Below are positions 46,859 to 59,884 of a stretch of DNA of 64,000 bases, one piece after another. Position 1 is the first letter of the stretch, and every line of letters begins with the position of its first letter. Source of the stretch: Oreocharis arfaki (lineage: Eukaryota > Chordata > Aves > Passeriformes > Paramythiidae); NCBI GenBank assembly GCA_013398015.1, contig VZRR01006742.1:669827-733826 (forward strand). Reading direction: 5' to 3'. The notes beneath the pieces are model-generated. The model made no database searches and was not told where the DNA came from. It saw only the letters and a program-made list of their open reading frames with translations. Position numbers and translations under genes: made by a program.

Positions 46859-49800
46859 CCTTTCATCTCTCTGCCGACCTCTCACAGACCAATAAAACAA
46901 AACCAAAAAAGTGGAGTGAAACTGAAATCACAGCTGATGGGCCTTATGAACAGTGACCAATTTTTTTCAAATTGGAACATTTTAACCAAAGCGTTTTGGT
47001 GAACATTTATTGTTCCCTAGTCCTTTTATTCACCTATAAAATGACAGCAACTGTGTAGCAAAACTTCAAAAGTCACTCATTCTCACAGTTATGCTAGAAA
47101 TTAATCATTATCATCATCATCATCATCTCCACAGATAATAAATTCACATGTCCGTGGCATAAGCTAAACGTCGAACATCTGCAAATTGCTCATACCTCTC
47201 TTTGTTACAGCTAACAACATTCCTATCCCAAAACCCAGCATTTCAGATGGGCACAGACAAAGTATTCATCCACCTTTCTCCCTGTTTTTAAGCGGCATTC
47301 AGGATTTTATCACAGGGATCAACAGGCAGAAAACTATTTTGGCTTTTTACAGTCTCAAAAAAGCAGCTTATCATTTTAAACTCCATTGGGATCAGACCTG
47401 TTTTCTGTTCTTTATATATTTCTTAATGTTTCATCCTTTCTTTGTTTTACTAGGGAAGTTTTTTTTCTGGTGGTGTTCTACATAACCCTTTTCTTTGTTG
47501 ATGGAATCATGGGCTTTGGAAAAACTAGTATAATGTTCTTGAACAATTCCTGATTTTTCTCAGTGTCTTTCCACTTTAAATGCATATGCTCAGTCAGCTA
47601 TACTAGCAAATGCTTTAAGCTTTGAAAAGCTGTGCCTATTTAAGTTCCAAATGAGCAGATTTTTGGTAAATGCCCTATTTCATTTGTATAAAATAAATCT
47701 AAATTTACTGTGATCTCTGGTACCTCAGCAACTGCACTTTTTTTGGGTTTGTAACTAACACTTTCTCATTCAGCAGACTTAAGTCCACTATCAGGTTACC
47801 TTGTTCTGGATACAGGATTTCCTGTTTTGCAAAGAAAACATTATTATTATTCATAGAAACACTAAGGAAATTTGTTACTGGCTGTGGGACATCAGCACCA
47901 AATGGCTCTCCGGTTGAAGACATCCATGATAAGTTTCTTACTTGCCTTTTTGACTGCTGTTATCTCCCACATCCCTTATAAATTATTAACTGGTGCTTAA
48001 AGAATGGGCACTTTTATCTCCTAGAAATTGTTCCTGAGCTATAAAAGACCCTGATCTGTAACCTATCTTTTGCTTTAAATAACTGCGAAAACTGAGCTTT
48101 CAGGTTTAAGGAACCTAAAAGATATATCTAGAGGGTATGAAGAACTGGAGTAGAGAGATTGGCACATTAGTAGAGACCCTTGGACACAGCACAACACCTA
48201 CATCTTTAACAGGACGAGGCCCAGAGGCAACTTATCTCAGTAACCTGGGCACTGCACAGGAGACAGTGAGTGTCAACACTGTGACCTGGTTAGCTTGAGC
48301 TCAGACAAACATGGCTACAGTGCATCTGCACACTTCCCTTCCTCCCCTAGCACATATTGAGCCAGCTCAGGTGTCTCTGTACCCACCATCATCCAACTTT
48401 CCTGGCACTAAGAGCTCCAGGTTTAATGCGGAAGAGAAAGCTCAGATATCTCTGAATCTGTCACTGTGATCAAGATCAAGATCTTCCCTCCGTCTTTTGT
48501 TTTTCTCCTTCCATTCTTCATTTGAACCCTTGGCTTTCTGGACCAGAGGCAAGGAACGATCAAGGAGCGAATCAGGAACGAGAAAAGCTGACAGCCCTGA
48601 TTGTCTCATCTTCCTTTTGACCATCAAGTACAGGCACTGTTTTAAATTACACAAAAATAGCCTGTAAAATTCTCATCAATCTCATTTGTTCAAATGCAGC
48701 TTTTCCACATGAATCATTTACTGTGACACAAGTAAACAACGCCACATGTTTCAGATACAATGGTGCTCTTACATTATTCATTCAGCCTAAGGTGCACTGG
48801 TTTGCTTGAAGTCTTACTCCCTCTTTTCTCTCTTCAAAAAATTACATGAAAAAGAAACCATAAAACCACCTTTTCGATTAAGAGTGAAAGACAGGAATAT
48901 TCAGGGAGCAGTTTTTTGCCTGCTGCCCAGACAAGGAAAGGAAAGCGTCACATTTCAGCCTTCCTGCACCCATCCTTCCTTTCTCTTTCTGCCCATAAAG
49001 ACACCTGAACTAGCTCTAGTCACTCCTGATCGAATATTGGAAACAAGGCAGCTTCCTTAGCAGAGTGTGCCACAAAATCTAACTTCACCTGCTTCTAAGC
49101 AGACATATGGCCATACTTCTTGCTAGCCCAAACCAGCTTGCTGTCTGCATCCAAAGACCTTTTTTTTTTTTTTTTCTCCCACCCAGTGTATTGTTTTGGT
49201 GTAAGAGAGGGGAGCACCAACAGTTGCTAAAGAAAACCTACTTCCCACTTCCACACTTAGTGACTTATGCTAAAAAGTCATGGACAGGTTTGAACCATCT
49301 GTTCCTTGCGCTGTGCCATTTAGATGCACTTTATACTTTTTTTTTTTTTTCCCAAAATAGATTTCAGGATAGAAAGAACTTCAAAAGTGAGAGGCTGAAT
49401 TTCAAACCCACAAGCATTAAGTCCTAGGGTGTAAATCGGACTCCATCCCCCCCCAAAAAAAAGCATACAAACGCTCCCTGTTGCTACCTGCTCTCCTGAT
49501 TCATCTAGCGTTTCACAAATGTAAAGCTGGAATTCAAGTCCCAGCTTGGAACGAAGGCACTGAACACAAACCTCAACTTTCATTCCTGCAGGAGAATTTT
49601 CCATCCCTCCTGTTTGCAGAGAAAAGTTTGAAAACATGACCTGACTGGGCTCAAGCGAGTTGCTGGGAAGGGAGAAGGAGCTGACTCATGATTTTTGCTA
49701 CCCGGGGACTGCAGTGCTGGGACATTAGCCAGAAGGGAGCAGAATCTGAGACTTTGGAGCCTCATTCATTATTACAACTGTGCTGTTACTCTGGAAGATG

Positions 49801-50415
49801 GCAGTCTTTGCTAGAATGGAGGCCAAGGTAAAATGTTTTGGTTTTGAGGAGAGGTGTCGGTCAGGTGACATCTCGTCATAAACAAACGTACCTTGGAGAA
49901 GGCTGCGTTCAGTGTAGCACAAACAGAAGATCTCCAGTGCCTTGTTCCTCCTGGTAAATGACAATAAGCACTATACTGCCACCACATCTGCCCACATGTC
50001 AGCACCTTCTGAGGGATGCCCGGCTTCTGCCCATCACATTCAGTGGGGTTCCCTTCCTAAGGCAAGATTGGTGACTGTGCTTACCTCAGTGTCATCATTT
50101 CGTACAAAATTCCTCCATCAATTGCCCCTGGTGAAATAACCCAATGTTTGTGTTGTCTACCTTTACACAGAGTTCAGCCTCTTGACAAAGCTCATATTAA
50201 AAAATAACCAAACAACTGCTCTAGTTTTATAAGAACTTCCTAATTAAAAAGAACAAAAGCACTAATACTGTGATACTAAAGGGACAATTGCATAGGTGTG
50301 ATGGTGTGGGGCACTGATGTATAACGGTATATCAACTGACCCACTCTAGCCTCATAACTGGCTAGGAAAAAGTAGAGAGAGAAGGGAAAATTGTGTCAGC
50401 TTTGTTTCAGATTAC
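46859..50415. other. Unique non-coding sequence with short simple repeats
   Basis: A trinucleotide (ATC)n of about eight units lies at 47104-47127. T runs lie at 49160-49175 and 49337-49350, and a C8A9 run at 49447-49463. Open frames reach 106 codons (49107-49427), one created by reading through the T runs. A weak splice-like pair on the minus strand (50085-50127) is recorded among the rejected items. Confidence 0.55.
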
Positions 50416-50589
50416 GAAGAAAAAGAAAAAGAAAAAGAAAAAGAAAAAGAAAAAGAAAAAGAAAAAGAAAAAGAAAAAGAAAAAGAAAAAGAAAAAGAAA
50501 AAGAAAAGAAGAGAAGAGAAGAGAAGAGAAGAGAAGAGAAGAGAAGAGAAGAGAAGAGAAGAGAAGAGAAGAGAAGAGAAGAAAGAAAA
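50416..50589 (+). repeat. 174-nt pure purine compound microsatellite
   Basis: Every base from 50416 to 50589 on the plus strand is A or G. The left half is (GAAAAA) with G at exact 6-base spacing from 50419 to 50503, about 14 units. After one 5-base unit the array switches to (GAAGA), about 15 units from 50508 to about 50582, and ends with a short GAAAGAAAA tail. Such long polypurine-polypyrimidine DNA can adopt intramolecular triplex (H-DNA) and is prone to length change. Open frames read through it only encode Lys/Arg/Glu or Phe/Ser/Leu runs and are artefacts. Confidence 0.97.
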
Positions 50590-52419
50590 TTTAAAAAGAA
50601 AAGTTGTGAACAGAAAATACATGATTTCTAGTACAATTTATTGCTGAAGCTTTCAAAGCTGATAAGAATTTCATTTTCCATATGAACACATGCAGAATTA
50701 GGCCAATGGAGAACACCTCTAGAAATGCCAAGCATCGAGTGTATTCTATCTGTTTACATGCTAAAACCAGCAGTAACAATCATGGATTAAGAAAAACCTT
50801 GGCTAGCTAGAAAAAAATGTGAAACCTGGATTTAAACTCTGTATTCTGTAATTGCAAGAGGAAGACGTTGGCAGGAATGGGTGAACAGCAAGAAGTGCTG
50901 CAAGAGGACTACCTGAGAGCTGACCATTCTGCTAGAGTTCCAGCTGAACAAAGCATGAGGGTCTACACTGCTCCTTCAGAGAGCTCTGTACCCTGAGTAC
51001 TGGCTACATGCTGGATGCTGAGATACTTGCTAAGGGATTGAGACTTGTTTCAACAAGCAGAGGTGCTGTACATGCCCAGGATCTGGATTTCTCTTCACAA
51101 ATTCCATACAGCTAAGAAGCTATCTGGAAATCTGCTTAGGATGAGAAACTGAAGAAGTGAGGAAGGGCAGGAAGGAGAGAAGTAATGTGTGCACGTGTGT
51201 GTGTGTGAGTGTTGAGATTTTTTTTACCAGATTGCATTATTTTCTGGCATTTCATTTCTCACTGTTGTCCTGACCTTTGGGTGGGGCGGGTTCTGAGTTT
51301 TGCCCTGTGTGCCTTTAGAAACAATATTCTCTGAGCAAAATTGCTTTTCCATTTCATTGCAGCATTGTGGTTATGTATTTATTTCATAAGGAGAGGGTCT
51401 TATTTGGCAATTTAGGTTCATCTTGTGGGTGTGGTTCTGATGATAGTTTTCTTCTGGATTAAGTATTTGTGAACTGTTATTTCTCTGGTAGTACACCAGT
51501 GAGCAGCACACCACTCTCCAGACAGGATTTCTTTTTATCTCCCATTTTGCAAAATCATCTGGGTCACCAGCTACACTTTGCTGTGGCAGTCCTGGGCTCT
51601 TCTCCGGGCAGGTGGCTTGGATACCACCATCACTTAAAGAGGCACAGAGCCTTGCACAGGCATATTTCCCCATCACTGGCACACTTGCAGTATCCCAGTG
51701 CTCTGTCCAAAACTAGCTGAGGTATCCCTCTTTGTATTGCATTTGACTATGGAGCATGAGCCTACCTACCCCAAAGAATCTCTTGTAGCTCTGGAGTGAG
51801 AGCACAGGAAGATTGAAGGGACACAGAAGTTGGCAATGGAAAACCATAGCAGATGCCACACAAAGCATTTTTTTATGCCTCATGATCACTCAAGGAGCAA
51901 AGAGCACTTTTGTTCAACCACAGAAGCAAGCAAGAGGAGTGTATTCACACCTCCCATGGCAGGTGTTTATGTTGAGAAGGGAGTCTCCCTCTTTACACTG
52001 TGTATTCTCTCTCTTTCCAGAGTACAAATAAGTGCTTGAGCATGATTTCCCTCAGCTGACTATGGATATGGAGCTAAGGAGAATAGCCTCTTAATTCCAG
52101 GTATGTCAGGTATGTGCCTGACATGCAGTGATGTGAATGTATATTTAGACCTGTTCAACCATTTCAGAGTATGAATCTCTTTGCTATCCAAAACCATACC
52201 CTCTGCAAGAAAGCACTAGGCAAGCACCCCAAGGTTTGCACTGGGACCTGTGTTCAATATATCCCGAATATGTCATGGGAAATGCAATTCCTAGCCGGTA
52301 GATCAGGACACAACTTGATGAACCTACTCCTTAGACCCAAACGTCTGGAAAATCAACCTGTTTCCCATTAAATTGAGAGGGGGTGGGGAGCGTCACTGGC
52401 CAAACACCGGGCAGACATC
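50590..52419. other. Unique non-coding sequence
   Basis: A short (GT)n lies at 51187-51213. Open frames of 60-103 codons overlap on both strands near 51370-51720 without motifs. Nothing else recognised. Confidence 0.55.
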
Positions 52420-52475
52420 CCTCCAGCAGCAGGGCCTGTGCCTCCAGCAGCAGGGCCTGTGCCTCCAGCACCAGG
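52420..52475. repeat. 21-bp tandem repeat, 2.7 copies
   Basis: Unit CCTCCAGCAGCAGGGCCTGTG. Copy 1 is 52420-52440, copy 2 is 52441-52461 and identical, and a partial third copy is 52462-52475 with one substitution. Because 21 is a multiple of three, the plus-strand frames stay open across it and encode a heptapeptide repeat, but there is no sign that it is translated. It lies in a short GC-rich patch (about 52370-52550). Confidence 0.93.
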
Positions 52476-55245
52476 AATGTGACCTTAGGCGAAGCTTTGC
52501 CTCCAGCTGCAACGGGAACTGCAACTGTAGCAGAGCCATTACTACAGAGAGGCAGTAAAATCGCACATATCACACCACGGTATTACAGGCACAAATTAAG
52601 TCTGGTCTGAGGCCCTTTAAAAAAATTAAAAAGGCCCATTAGGTTTAATTTAGAATCTCTTTCCTTGCAACTACAGAGCAGATTGACAAAACAGACTTTT
52701 TAAATCACCTATGAAACTTCAACAAATGACAGGATACCAAAAAGACTCTATTGTGTTAAAGTGTTAATTATTAAAACATGACCAAACGGTTAGTTCGATT
52801 TACAGCATCACTATTAGAAGGAAGGCTGGAAACAATGTGCACATTAAAAGGCTATGTTATATGTTCTGTTACTTGGAGAGTCTCTGAAGTGAGAAAAGAC
52901 AAGTTACGGAGCCAAAAATTTCTCCACTGGAATGGTGCTAGCTCTTTTTTTCTCTCAGTACAATCTCATTTATCTGAAACGCTATAGGAAGCAAAAATTA
53001 TTCAGCCAACAAGAGATTCAAATCACCAGAAGAAATCCTGGGGAAGCAATTCAGCCAACCATTTGAACGGAATAAACAGTTTTGGATGAAAATGTCAGTC
53101 GCTCAAGCTAAGTGGCAGCTCATTATCCTTCATCATTAGTTTGTGGCTGAATCACTTGTTCTTGCAGTTTCCCATTCAGTGATCATTTGAACGATTTATA
53201 AAGCAATTTACAGAAGGTTTCCAAAACATTCAAGAATAGATGGATATGTACGTAACTGTAGCTTTCAACATTTCCCCTCAGAAGTGTCTGTTTTTCTGCC
53301 CTGCCCAGAAGACAAGGAAGGGTGCCAGGCTGAAAAAGCCACTTTGCTGACTTAGAGAGCTCACTGCGCAGTCAGACAAAGGAGAAAGATACCAAGGTTG
53401 CAACTCAGTGAATTATTTAGAAGCACCAAAACACCAAACTGAGATTCGGGTTGATTTGGTGGCAGCATAAATCTATCAAATGGAGACAATGGGGTGAGCA
53501 TTCCTCTGTTGACTTGAGCTAAAAAAGTACAGTATATTTTTAAAGAAAAGTAGCAAGCCATACACAAAATACCGAAACAAGTCCAGTAACAATTTGCATA
53601 ATTATCTATTATTCATTACACCAAAAAATGAAACACACCCCAACCCCCACCAAAAGCCCAAAGCACATCAGATCTTCTGACCACTTTTGAGATTTGTGTC
53701 ATTTACCCTCATCTGGGGATCTGTTCTGGAATCTACATGTATTTCATAGGTTTTTTTCCCAGACTTTTTTTTCACTCAGACCTATTATGTACAATAACAA
53801 AACAGACTCTGAAGCTGTGTAGAAGTGTTTAGGTCAGTGACAGCAAACTGGTGTGAAGTGAGAACAGAGCCAGATCTCGTGACTTGCTGTAGGGTTTTTT
53901 TCCTTCACTCTCATTCTTTATTTAATTTACAACCACCAGGTCTGTTCATCTTCCTCCATTCCCAAGTCTTTAGTAATAACCCTATTTCCTTACCTCTTTT
54001 CCCATAAATAACTCTCCTGAAATAACATGAGGACAACCTACTTTGCTAGCACAGTTTCCCTCAGAGAAGGCCAGAAGATCAATTACTCCCATTGAAACAC
54101 CACAGGAAAAGAAGAATTTCAGAACAGGATTTCACACAACAGTTTATAACAACAGTGTGGGAGAAGAAAAAGCCATGAACAACTTTATTGTGTGCTCCTA
54201 TGCAGCAAAAAGAGTTAAGAAGTACCCAGACATCACTGGAAATTACCCTCCTCAGTGCTTATTTCCAATTGACTTTTCTCCACATCCAAGTGTTATCACC
54301 TCAGTGATAGCTACTGTAGCAATATATAGACAACACAGTTCCATAACTGTTTCCTTTAAGTCAGAGTACAATAAAATCAGTTGGCTGTGCCACTACTTCA
54401 CTGCTGCATTGTATAGTGAGACAATATAGGGAAAGGACTAACAGGACTTAAAACTAATTCTGGTTCAGCGGAGAAGATCTCTAAAAAACCTGTTTATTAA
54501 ATGTAGTAACTGAATTTACTAAACATATTTTACACTTGATGTAATTTTGCACTGCTTTTGCATGAAGTGGTTATTTAATTAGCAATAAAAATGCCCCCAT
54601 TGTCATTTTTGTAGCTAATGTTTGTGGACTACTTCTGATGCTGTGCAAGTCTATGAATGCAAATAGCATTATTTCGACTTAGTGTATGGTTGAATTAGGA
54701 CCAGCAAAGAGTACAGTAGCAGTAGCTTTGAATAAAAAATACACCTTTGAGAGTGGGGGAGGTAATAACCTGTATTTATCCATATGGTATCTAAACGAAA
54801 CTTCATTTTTCTTCCTCTCTTCAGAATAATTTCATCTCCAATTATAAGAGCAGAAGTAAGTGACCTGGCAGCAGAAGGCATGTTGGAACATGTCCTCAAC
54901 GATAAGCACAGTTTCTTAATTTCTCTGAGGGTTCCCCACCTAGATTCAGTCCAGTCAGTTTTAAAAATAAAGATAAATATGTCTCAAGTGTTGAACTTTT
55001 GAGTCTCTCATCCAGCTTTAGGGCACTTTACTGGCCTTCTCCATTTTAAAGAAGCTTTTCCTTCCTCCAGGAACAAGGGAATCTGGACAAACAACAATGC
55101 TCTGTATTTGGACGCAGCGAACAGGCGATAATCAGAGATGTTAAAGGCTCAGTTTAAACACACCAGCAAATCAGCTAAATAGGAAGCACAGAAGAAAAAT
55201 TTTCTTTGCTCTTTCAGTTATATTTCTTGGCACATTCATATTAAT
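52476..55245. other. Unique non-coding, AT-rich sequence
   Basis: Open frames are at most 128 codons (54043-54429, plus) and lack motifs. The AT-rich stretch 54480-54680, with an ATGCAAAT octamer at 54657-54664, has the look of a conserved non-coding element, which I cannot test here. Confidence 0.5.
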
Positions 55246-55272
55246 TAAAAACAAACAAACAAATAAACAACA
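55246..55272. repeat. Short (AAAC)n-type tract
   Basis: Four to five AAAC/AAAT units on the plus strand, slightly irregular. Confidence 0.8.
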
Positions 55273-55779
55273 AATCCCAGCAACAAAGCTGTTCATTTTA
55301 AACTCCCCAAATTGCCAGCACAGGGACAAATTTTCCACTGATGTAGCACAGCATAACTCAATCACAGAATTTTGCCTATTTACACTGACTGAAGCTCTGT
55401 CATATAACCTTCTAATATATGAAGATGTGCTAGTTCTTAACTGATGAGCAGGGTATTATACTGATTTTGAAACATCCTTCCTTTCTTACAAACTTGCCCT
55501 CTTTTTTTCATGCTGATTAGTGCCAGTTCCATCAATTTACCTTTGGGTTTACAGCCAATGCAAAAATATAAAGGCCAGACGAAGAAGATGGAGGCAAACA
55601 GCAATTATTTGTAACAAGAAAGCTTGATCTGTCTCAAGTGTAAAGGTTTTTTACCTTCTGCAATGACATCTCCTGGCTCCCTAAGAAAACACTGATTGTC
55701 AAAGGCAAAACTGTCTCTTTTAACACAGCAGATCTTGAGCAAGCAAAGAAAGTCCAAGGGGAAAGCAAGGAGGTCAAGA

Positions 55780-55850
55780 AAAAGTTATTCTGGAGCAAAG
55801 ACTGAAGGTCTGGTGCTGTTTAGTCTACAGAAGACATGACTAGTGGGGAC
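55780..55850 (+). mobile_element. Possible CR1 fragment (sense)
   Basis: The stretch TCTGGAGCAAAGACTGAAGG followed by GCTGTTTAGTCTACAGAAGA matches the sense wording of the CR1 ORF2 C-terminal area (leader to the Leu-rich LFSLEK-like region). Similarity stops abruptly on both sides, so this is either a small relic or chance. Confidence 0.4.
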
Positions 55851-58800
55851 GGTATGGCAGAAAAATCCCCACCCTTCTGTGCCATGCTGAATATAGTGGA
55901 AAAAGTAGAGCTGGAACATACTTTAGCTGGTATGAATTGCTTTCCAGCCACAGGACAGGACTGGCTGGAGACATCTGCCTGCCATGGTCTGAGACAAGCA
56001 GGCATCACTCAGGAGCGAGAGTGGCCAGGTCAGCGCAGCCCTTTGCAGTTCCATGGAAAGGCATACAGTGGCCAGGGAGCGAGAGAGCACTCGGTCTGAG
56101 TCAGAGCAACACATCTTTTAGAGGATTAAGAGATGATGTAGGAAGTTGAGACTGCAAGTTGTCGACAATGAATACCAGACGGCCGATGAGGAGCTGCCAG
56201 CTCATCAAGGACCTGACTCAGCAAACGGCTCTGCTTTCTGCGATTGCCGCGCCAAGGGTTTGCTGCTCCCACACTACACTGCATGCCTCAAAACCCAGAA
56301 CAATCTTCCTTATTTTCCTTTTTTTTTTTTAGGTTTGTTTTTTTTTTTTAACTGAGAGAAATCCTAAGCCAGGGTCTCCTTTAGTGGGAGGGCAGAAGAT
56401 AAGTGGCGAGGGAGCTGAAGAAGGGAATCATGACCCCAGGACTCCCTGTGCTTCGTGCCCACCTACGCACACACAACTGTTCTACAGGCATCTGTGATCT
56501 GTAAAACAGCTGCTTGCCAGTCATCCCCCCACTCCAGCTACTGTGGAAACCCTCCGGTGGCAACCACAGTGCCTGTGCTCCTCTTCTGCTCCACCTGCTT
56601 GAGCGGGCAGGTGGATCCCTCGCCCCAGCCAGAGTGGGCAGCAGCAGTCCTTTGCCACCCACCTGCACTGGGAAGAGGGAAAGCCACCCAGTGCACAGAT
56701 GGGGGGGAAAGAGAAACAGGAGAGGGCTTTAATAGATGGTAGATTACAACAGATGGAAGAAAATGGGGATAATGTGAGCAAAAAATCTTGTTGAGGGGCA
56801 CCACAAGAAGGCAGCAAAGGGATCAACAGCGGATGGCAGTTTGCATCTCCCACGAACGGCAAATGAGCATCCTATTTGCCTCCCTGCTTCCTGTCTGCAA
56901 TGCCCAGGCTCTCAGACAATTTTCTGTTTGGACATTCCACCAGTATGTGGACACTGGCTGGTCCCATGGTCTATTTGAAGCTCTGGAAACGGGTTTGCAT
57001 TACTGTCTCTATTGTAGAAGCAGCTGTAAAACGTGGGTTTTCCATGTTACATGTGAATTCTGATGCTAATAAAATTTCTTCTCCAAGCTACAGACAGGAC
57101 TGCCACAGATCATTGTTCAAAAGGAAACAAATTAAAAAGATCTAGCTTATTTATTCAAAAACAATTACTTGGGCTGTTCCCTGAGATTTGGACTACAGGG
57201 TCCAAGGTACCCAGCAGAGCGGCTGTAGCACCCAAGGTATCAGCACAGCCAACAGCCTGCTGTGAGCTCCCATGGAATGGATCTGATTCCTGATGGAAAC
57301 CTGCCTGTATACACAGGGACACCTGTAGGTCTCCTCAAGACTCCTGTAGTAAAATGCTTGTTCACCTACTCCAGGTGTTTAATCAGAAAGTTTATTGATG
57401 TGTTATTCACAGTCTCACCTGCGATATTTGGTATACTTTTATTGACTGTTTGGTTTTAAATTGTTCATTATAAACTTTAATGCCCCAGAGATAAACTTTC
57501 AATCAGTGTACTACTAAAGATAAACTATTAACATGTTCCTCTTAAGAAGCAATAATAGGGTTAAATATTTGCATGGCTCATTTATTGGAAAAATGTGTGC
57601 AAGTAACTCAAGGAGGTTTCAGTGAGTTACTCTTTATGAGCTACATTCAATCAAGATTTCTCCTGGCTTCAAGGTTGCAGTAAATGTCCAAGGCAGATCA
57701 GCTGCCCAAGCCTTGGTGCCCAGCGTGCACCAGGCTGATGTGGCTTCTCACGGCAGCTGAGCATGCACAGGGTCTGTGGCCTTGCTCAGCCCCCATGCAG
57801 CCAAACCCAGCAGATCTCCAAACCAAGGACTCAAGAAGAGATCCCCAGGACCCCAGGTGGCCTCTTTGCCACTGCAGTGGTGGGCTATCCCAAAGGAATC
57901 CTCAGATGGGCCAGGTCAAGTGTCAGGGAGCGCCTAACGTGGGTTGAAAGACCCCAGCTCCTCAAGAGCACCAAATTTGCCTGCACTAAAGGTGACGTGG
58001 GAAGTTGTCTCACTGAGTGCACCCCTGGATCTTCCTCATGGAAAAGAGTCCTGCTCAGCAAGCCTTGCCATTGACCTCAACGCAAGCACTAGAAAGTGGA
58101 CTTCTCTCTCTCTCCCCCAGCCCAACAGACTTTTCTTATTTCTAAACAAGATTTATTGGACCTGAAATAATAACTTTTATTAGCCTAGATGTATTCATTC
58201 CCATTTTCAAACTGAAATCTTCTTATATTGGTGTTTAGAAGATGTTTTCAGTTAGAAACTGACTCATTTTATTTATTTCTTTTATTAGGACTAAGCAGGC
58301 CAAAACCAAGATGTGCTATTTTTGATTAAATAAACCATTTCAGGTTGACTACCCCCCCTCATGTACTTGAAGTATGAAAAAGAAATAGGCTTTGTTGAAA
58401 CAAAGATAAATGTATAAAACACTTTCTGGCCCATTTTTCACACAGCTGCAGTCAAAACTGCTCCTGCTTGGATTAACTCTTCTCACTTCTTCACACAGCC
58501 TGCTCTGTTCCAAGCACTCAAACAGAAGATGTAAAAAACATCTTCAAGTAAATAAGAGCTACCTGCCAGCTGCAAAACAAAACACTGGAAAGCAGAAACA
58601 AATCTCTTTTTAATCTGAAACAGAAATCGTAAGCACTGAAATTTCAGCATGTGGCCCCACCCTTAAAACTGCCTTTGTTGGCTCTGCTTTTGGTAAACCA
58701 AGCCACAAATAGAGAGCTAAAGCCTTTGGCAAACCATATCCCTATGGAGCAAATGCAGTGTGAATGACATGGGGGACCATGCCCTTGGTAGATTATATTG

Positions 58801-59036
58801 GGGTGGCTTTATTGAAGTCAAAGATGACTCAGCTGGAACAGCAAAGGCCAAGACCCAGCATCCTGAGGTCTCTGAACCTTGGAGTAAATATTTAGTGTCC
58901 ATTCTTCAAAAACTTTGCTCATTTTAAAATGAGATAACCTCTAATGGCCTTTATTCAGAGGTAACTACCAAGACTCTGCCTTCGTTGGATGACTGATTTT
59001 CAGCTGCTCAATATTTGTTTTTCACATTTTGGGGAG
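55851..59036. other. Unique sequence with GC-richer patches
   Basis: Two T runs lie at about 56319-56350. The patches 55830-56320, 56380-56860 and 57690-58080 are GC-richer and hold overlapping chance open frames on both strands (up to 113 codons). No CpG-island-like density and no motif. Nothing else recognised. Confidence 0.5.
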
Positions 59037-59064
59037 AATAAATAAGGTTAAATAAATAAGGTTA
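59037..59064. repeat. 14-bp tandem duplication
   Basis: Unit AATAAATAAGGTTA occurs twice, exactly abutting (59037-59050 and 59051-59064). It contains AATAAA, but there is no transcript evidence to call this a polyadenylation site. Confidence 0.9.
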
Positions 59065-59884
59065 AAAAGCAATTCTGTTCCCTTGGCAGACATCAGAGAA
59101 ATTGCAGCTTACAGCACAGACATCTTGAACAAGACAGGTTTTCAGGGGCTATCTTCAGTGCTGTTTGTACACAGAATATGGACCACTGTGACTGCACTGG
59201 TGTAACAGTTATGGCAATAAAGTCCTTGGCTGCTGGGACCCAGTTTGCATCCTTTCTTCTGTTTTATTTTTATTTTATTCCATTTCTTAGGGTCCTGCAC
59301 CAGAGCCTAGAAGATCATTTAGTTTATAAGCAGTCACTCTCTATTGCATCCAGACATCTCTAAGGTCTTTTCCCTTCCTAAGTCTGTTGCTTTTACCAAA
59401 TCAGCCTTGTTCCAGGTTATGCGCATTGGCAAGCAGTCCATTCTGTGTCCTGTCTCCCTTGCTCCTTCACAGAGAGCCTGGCTCCCTGTTGATGGGGAGT
59501 TGCATATCACAGCTCACAGGCTAGAAGGCTTTCAGCTTTTTTAGAAGAGAAGGAGCAAATGCCTCATGAATGTCCTCTCCTCCTCTTACTCCTCCAGGAC
59601 AAGTCTCCTGGAGCTCTCTCTGCCAGGCTAATGGGACACTGTGGGCACAGGGCTCCCACACTGTTGGGGAGCACTTTGCCCTTTCCAGGACATTCTGTTC
59701 TCACCACAGCAGCCTGTCTCTGACTGCAGTACCATTCAGATTGGTGTGGCTGAGCCAAAGGCTAACTCAGCAGCTTTTCCCACTATGTAAAGCCAGGATG
59801 GGCTTGCATCGCGAACACTTTGTACAATCCTGGATGTTCTTCCACCCACACAACTTAAAAAACACACAGTGCAAACTGGAGTAG
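59065..59884. other. Unique non-coding sequence, nothing recognised
   Basis: Slightly GC-richer from about 59400 to the CR1 remnant. Holds a 104-codon plus-strand open frame (59570-59884) without motifs. Confidence 0.5.

Noticed and set aside
50085..50127. Minus-strand 43-bp splice-like pair with an open frame
   Set aside because: The acceptor has a weak pyrimidine tract and the open frame is only 14 codons; chance is the simpler explanation.
50391..50647. Open frames of 67-84 codons on both strands through the purine tract
   Set aside because: They encode only Lys/Arg/Glu or Phe/Ser/Leu runs dictated by the microsatellite.
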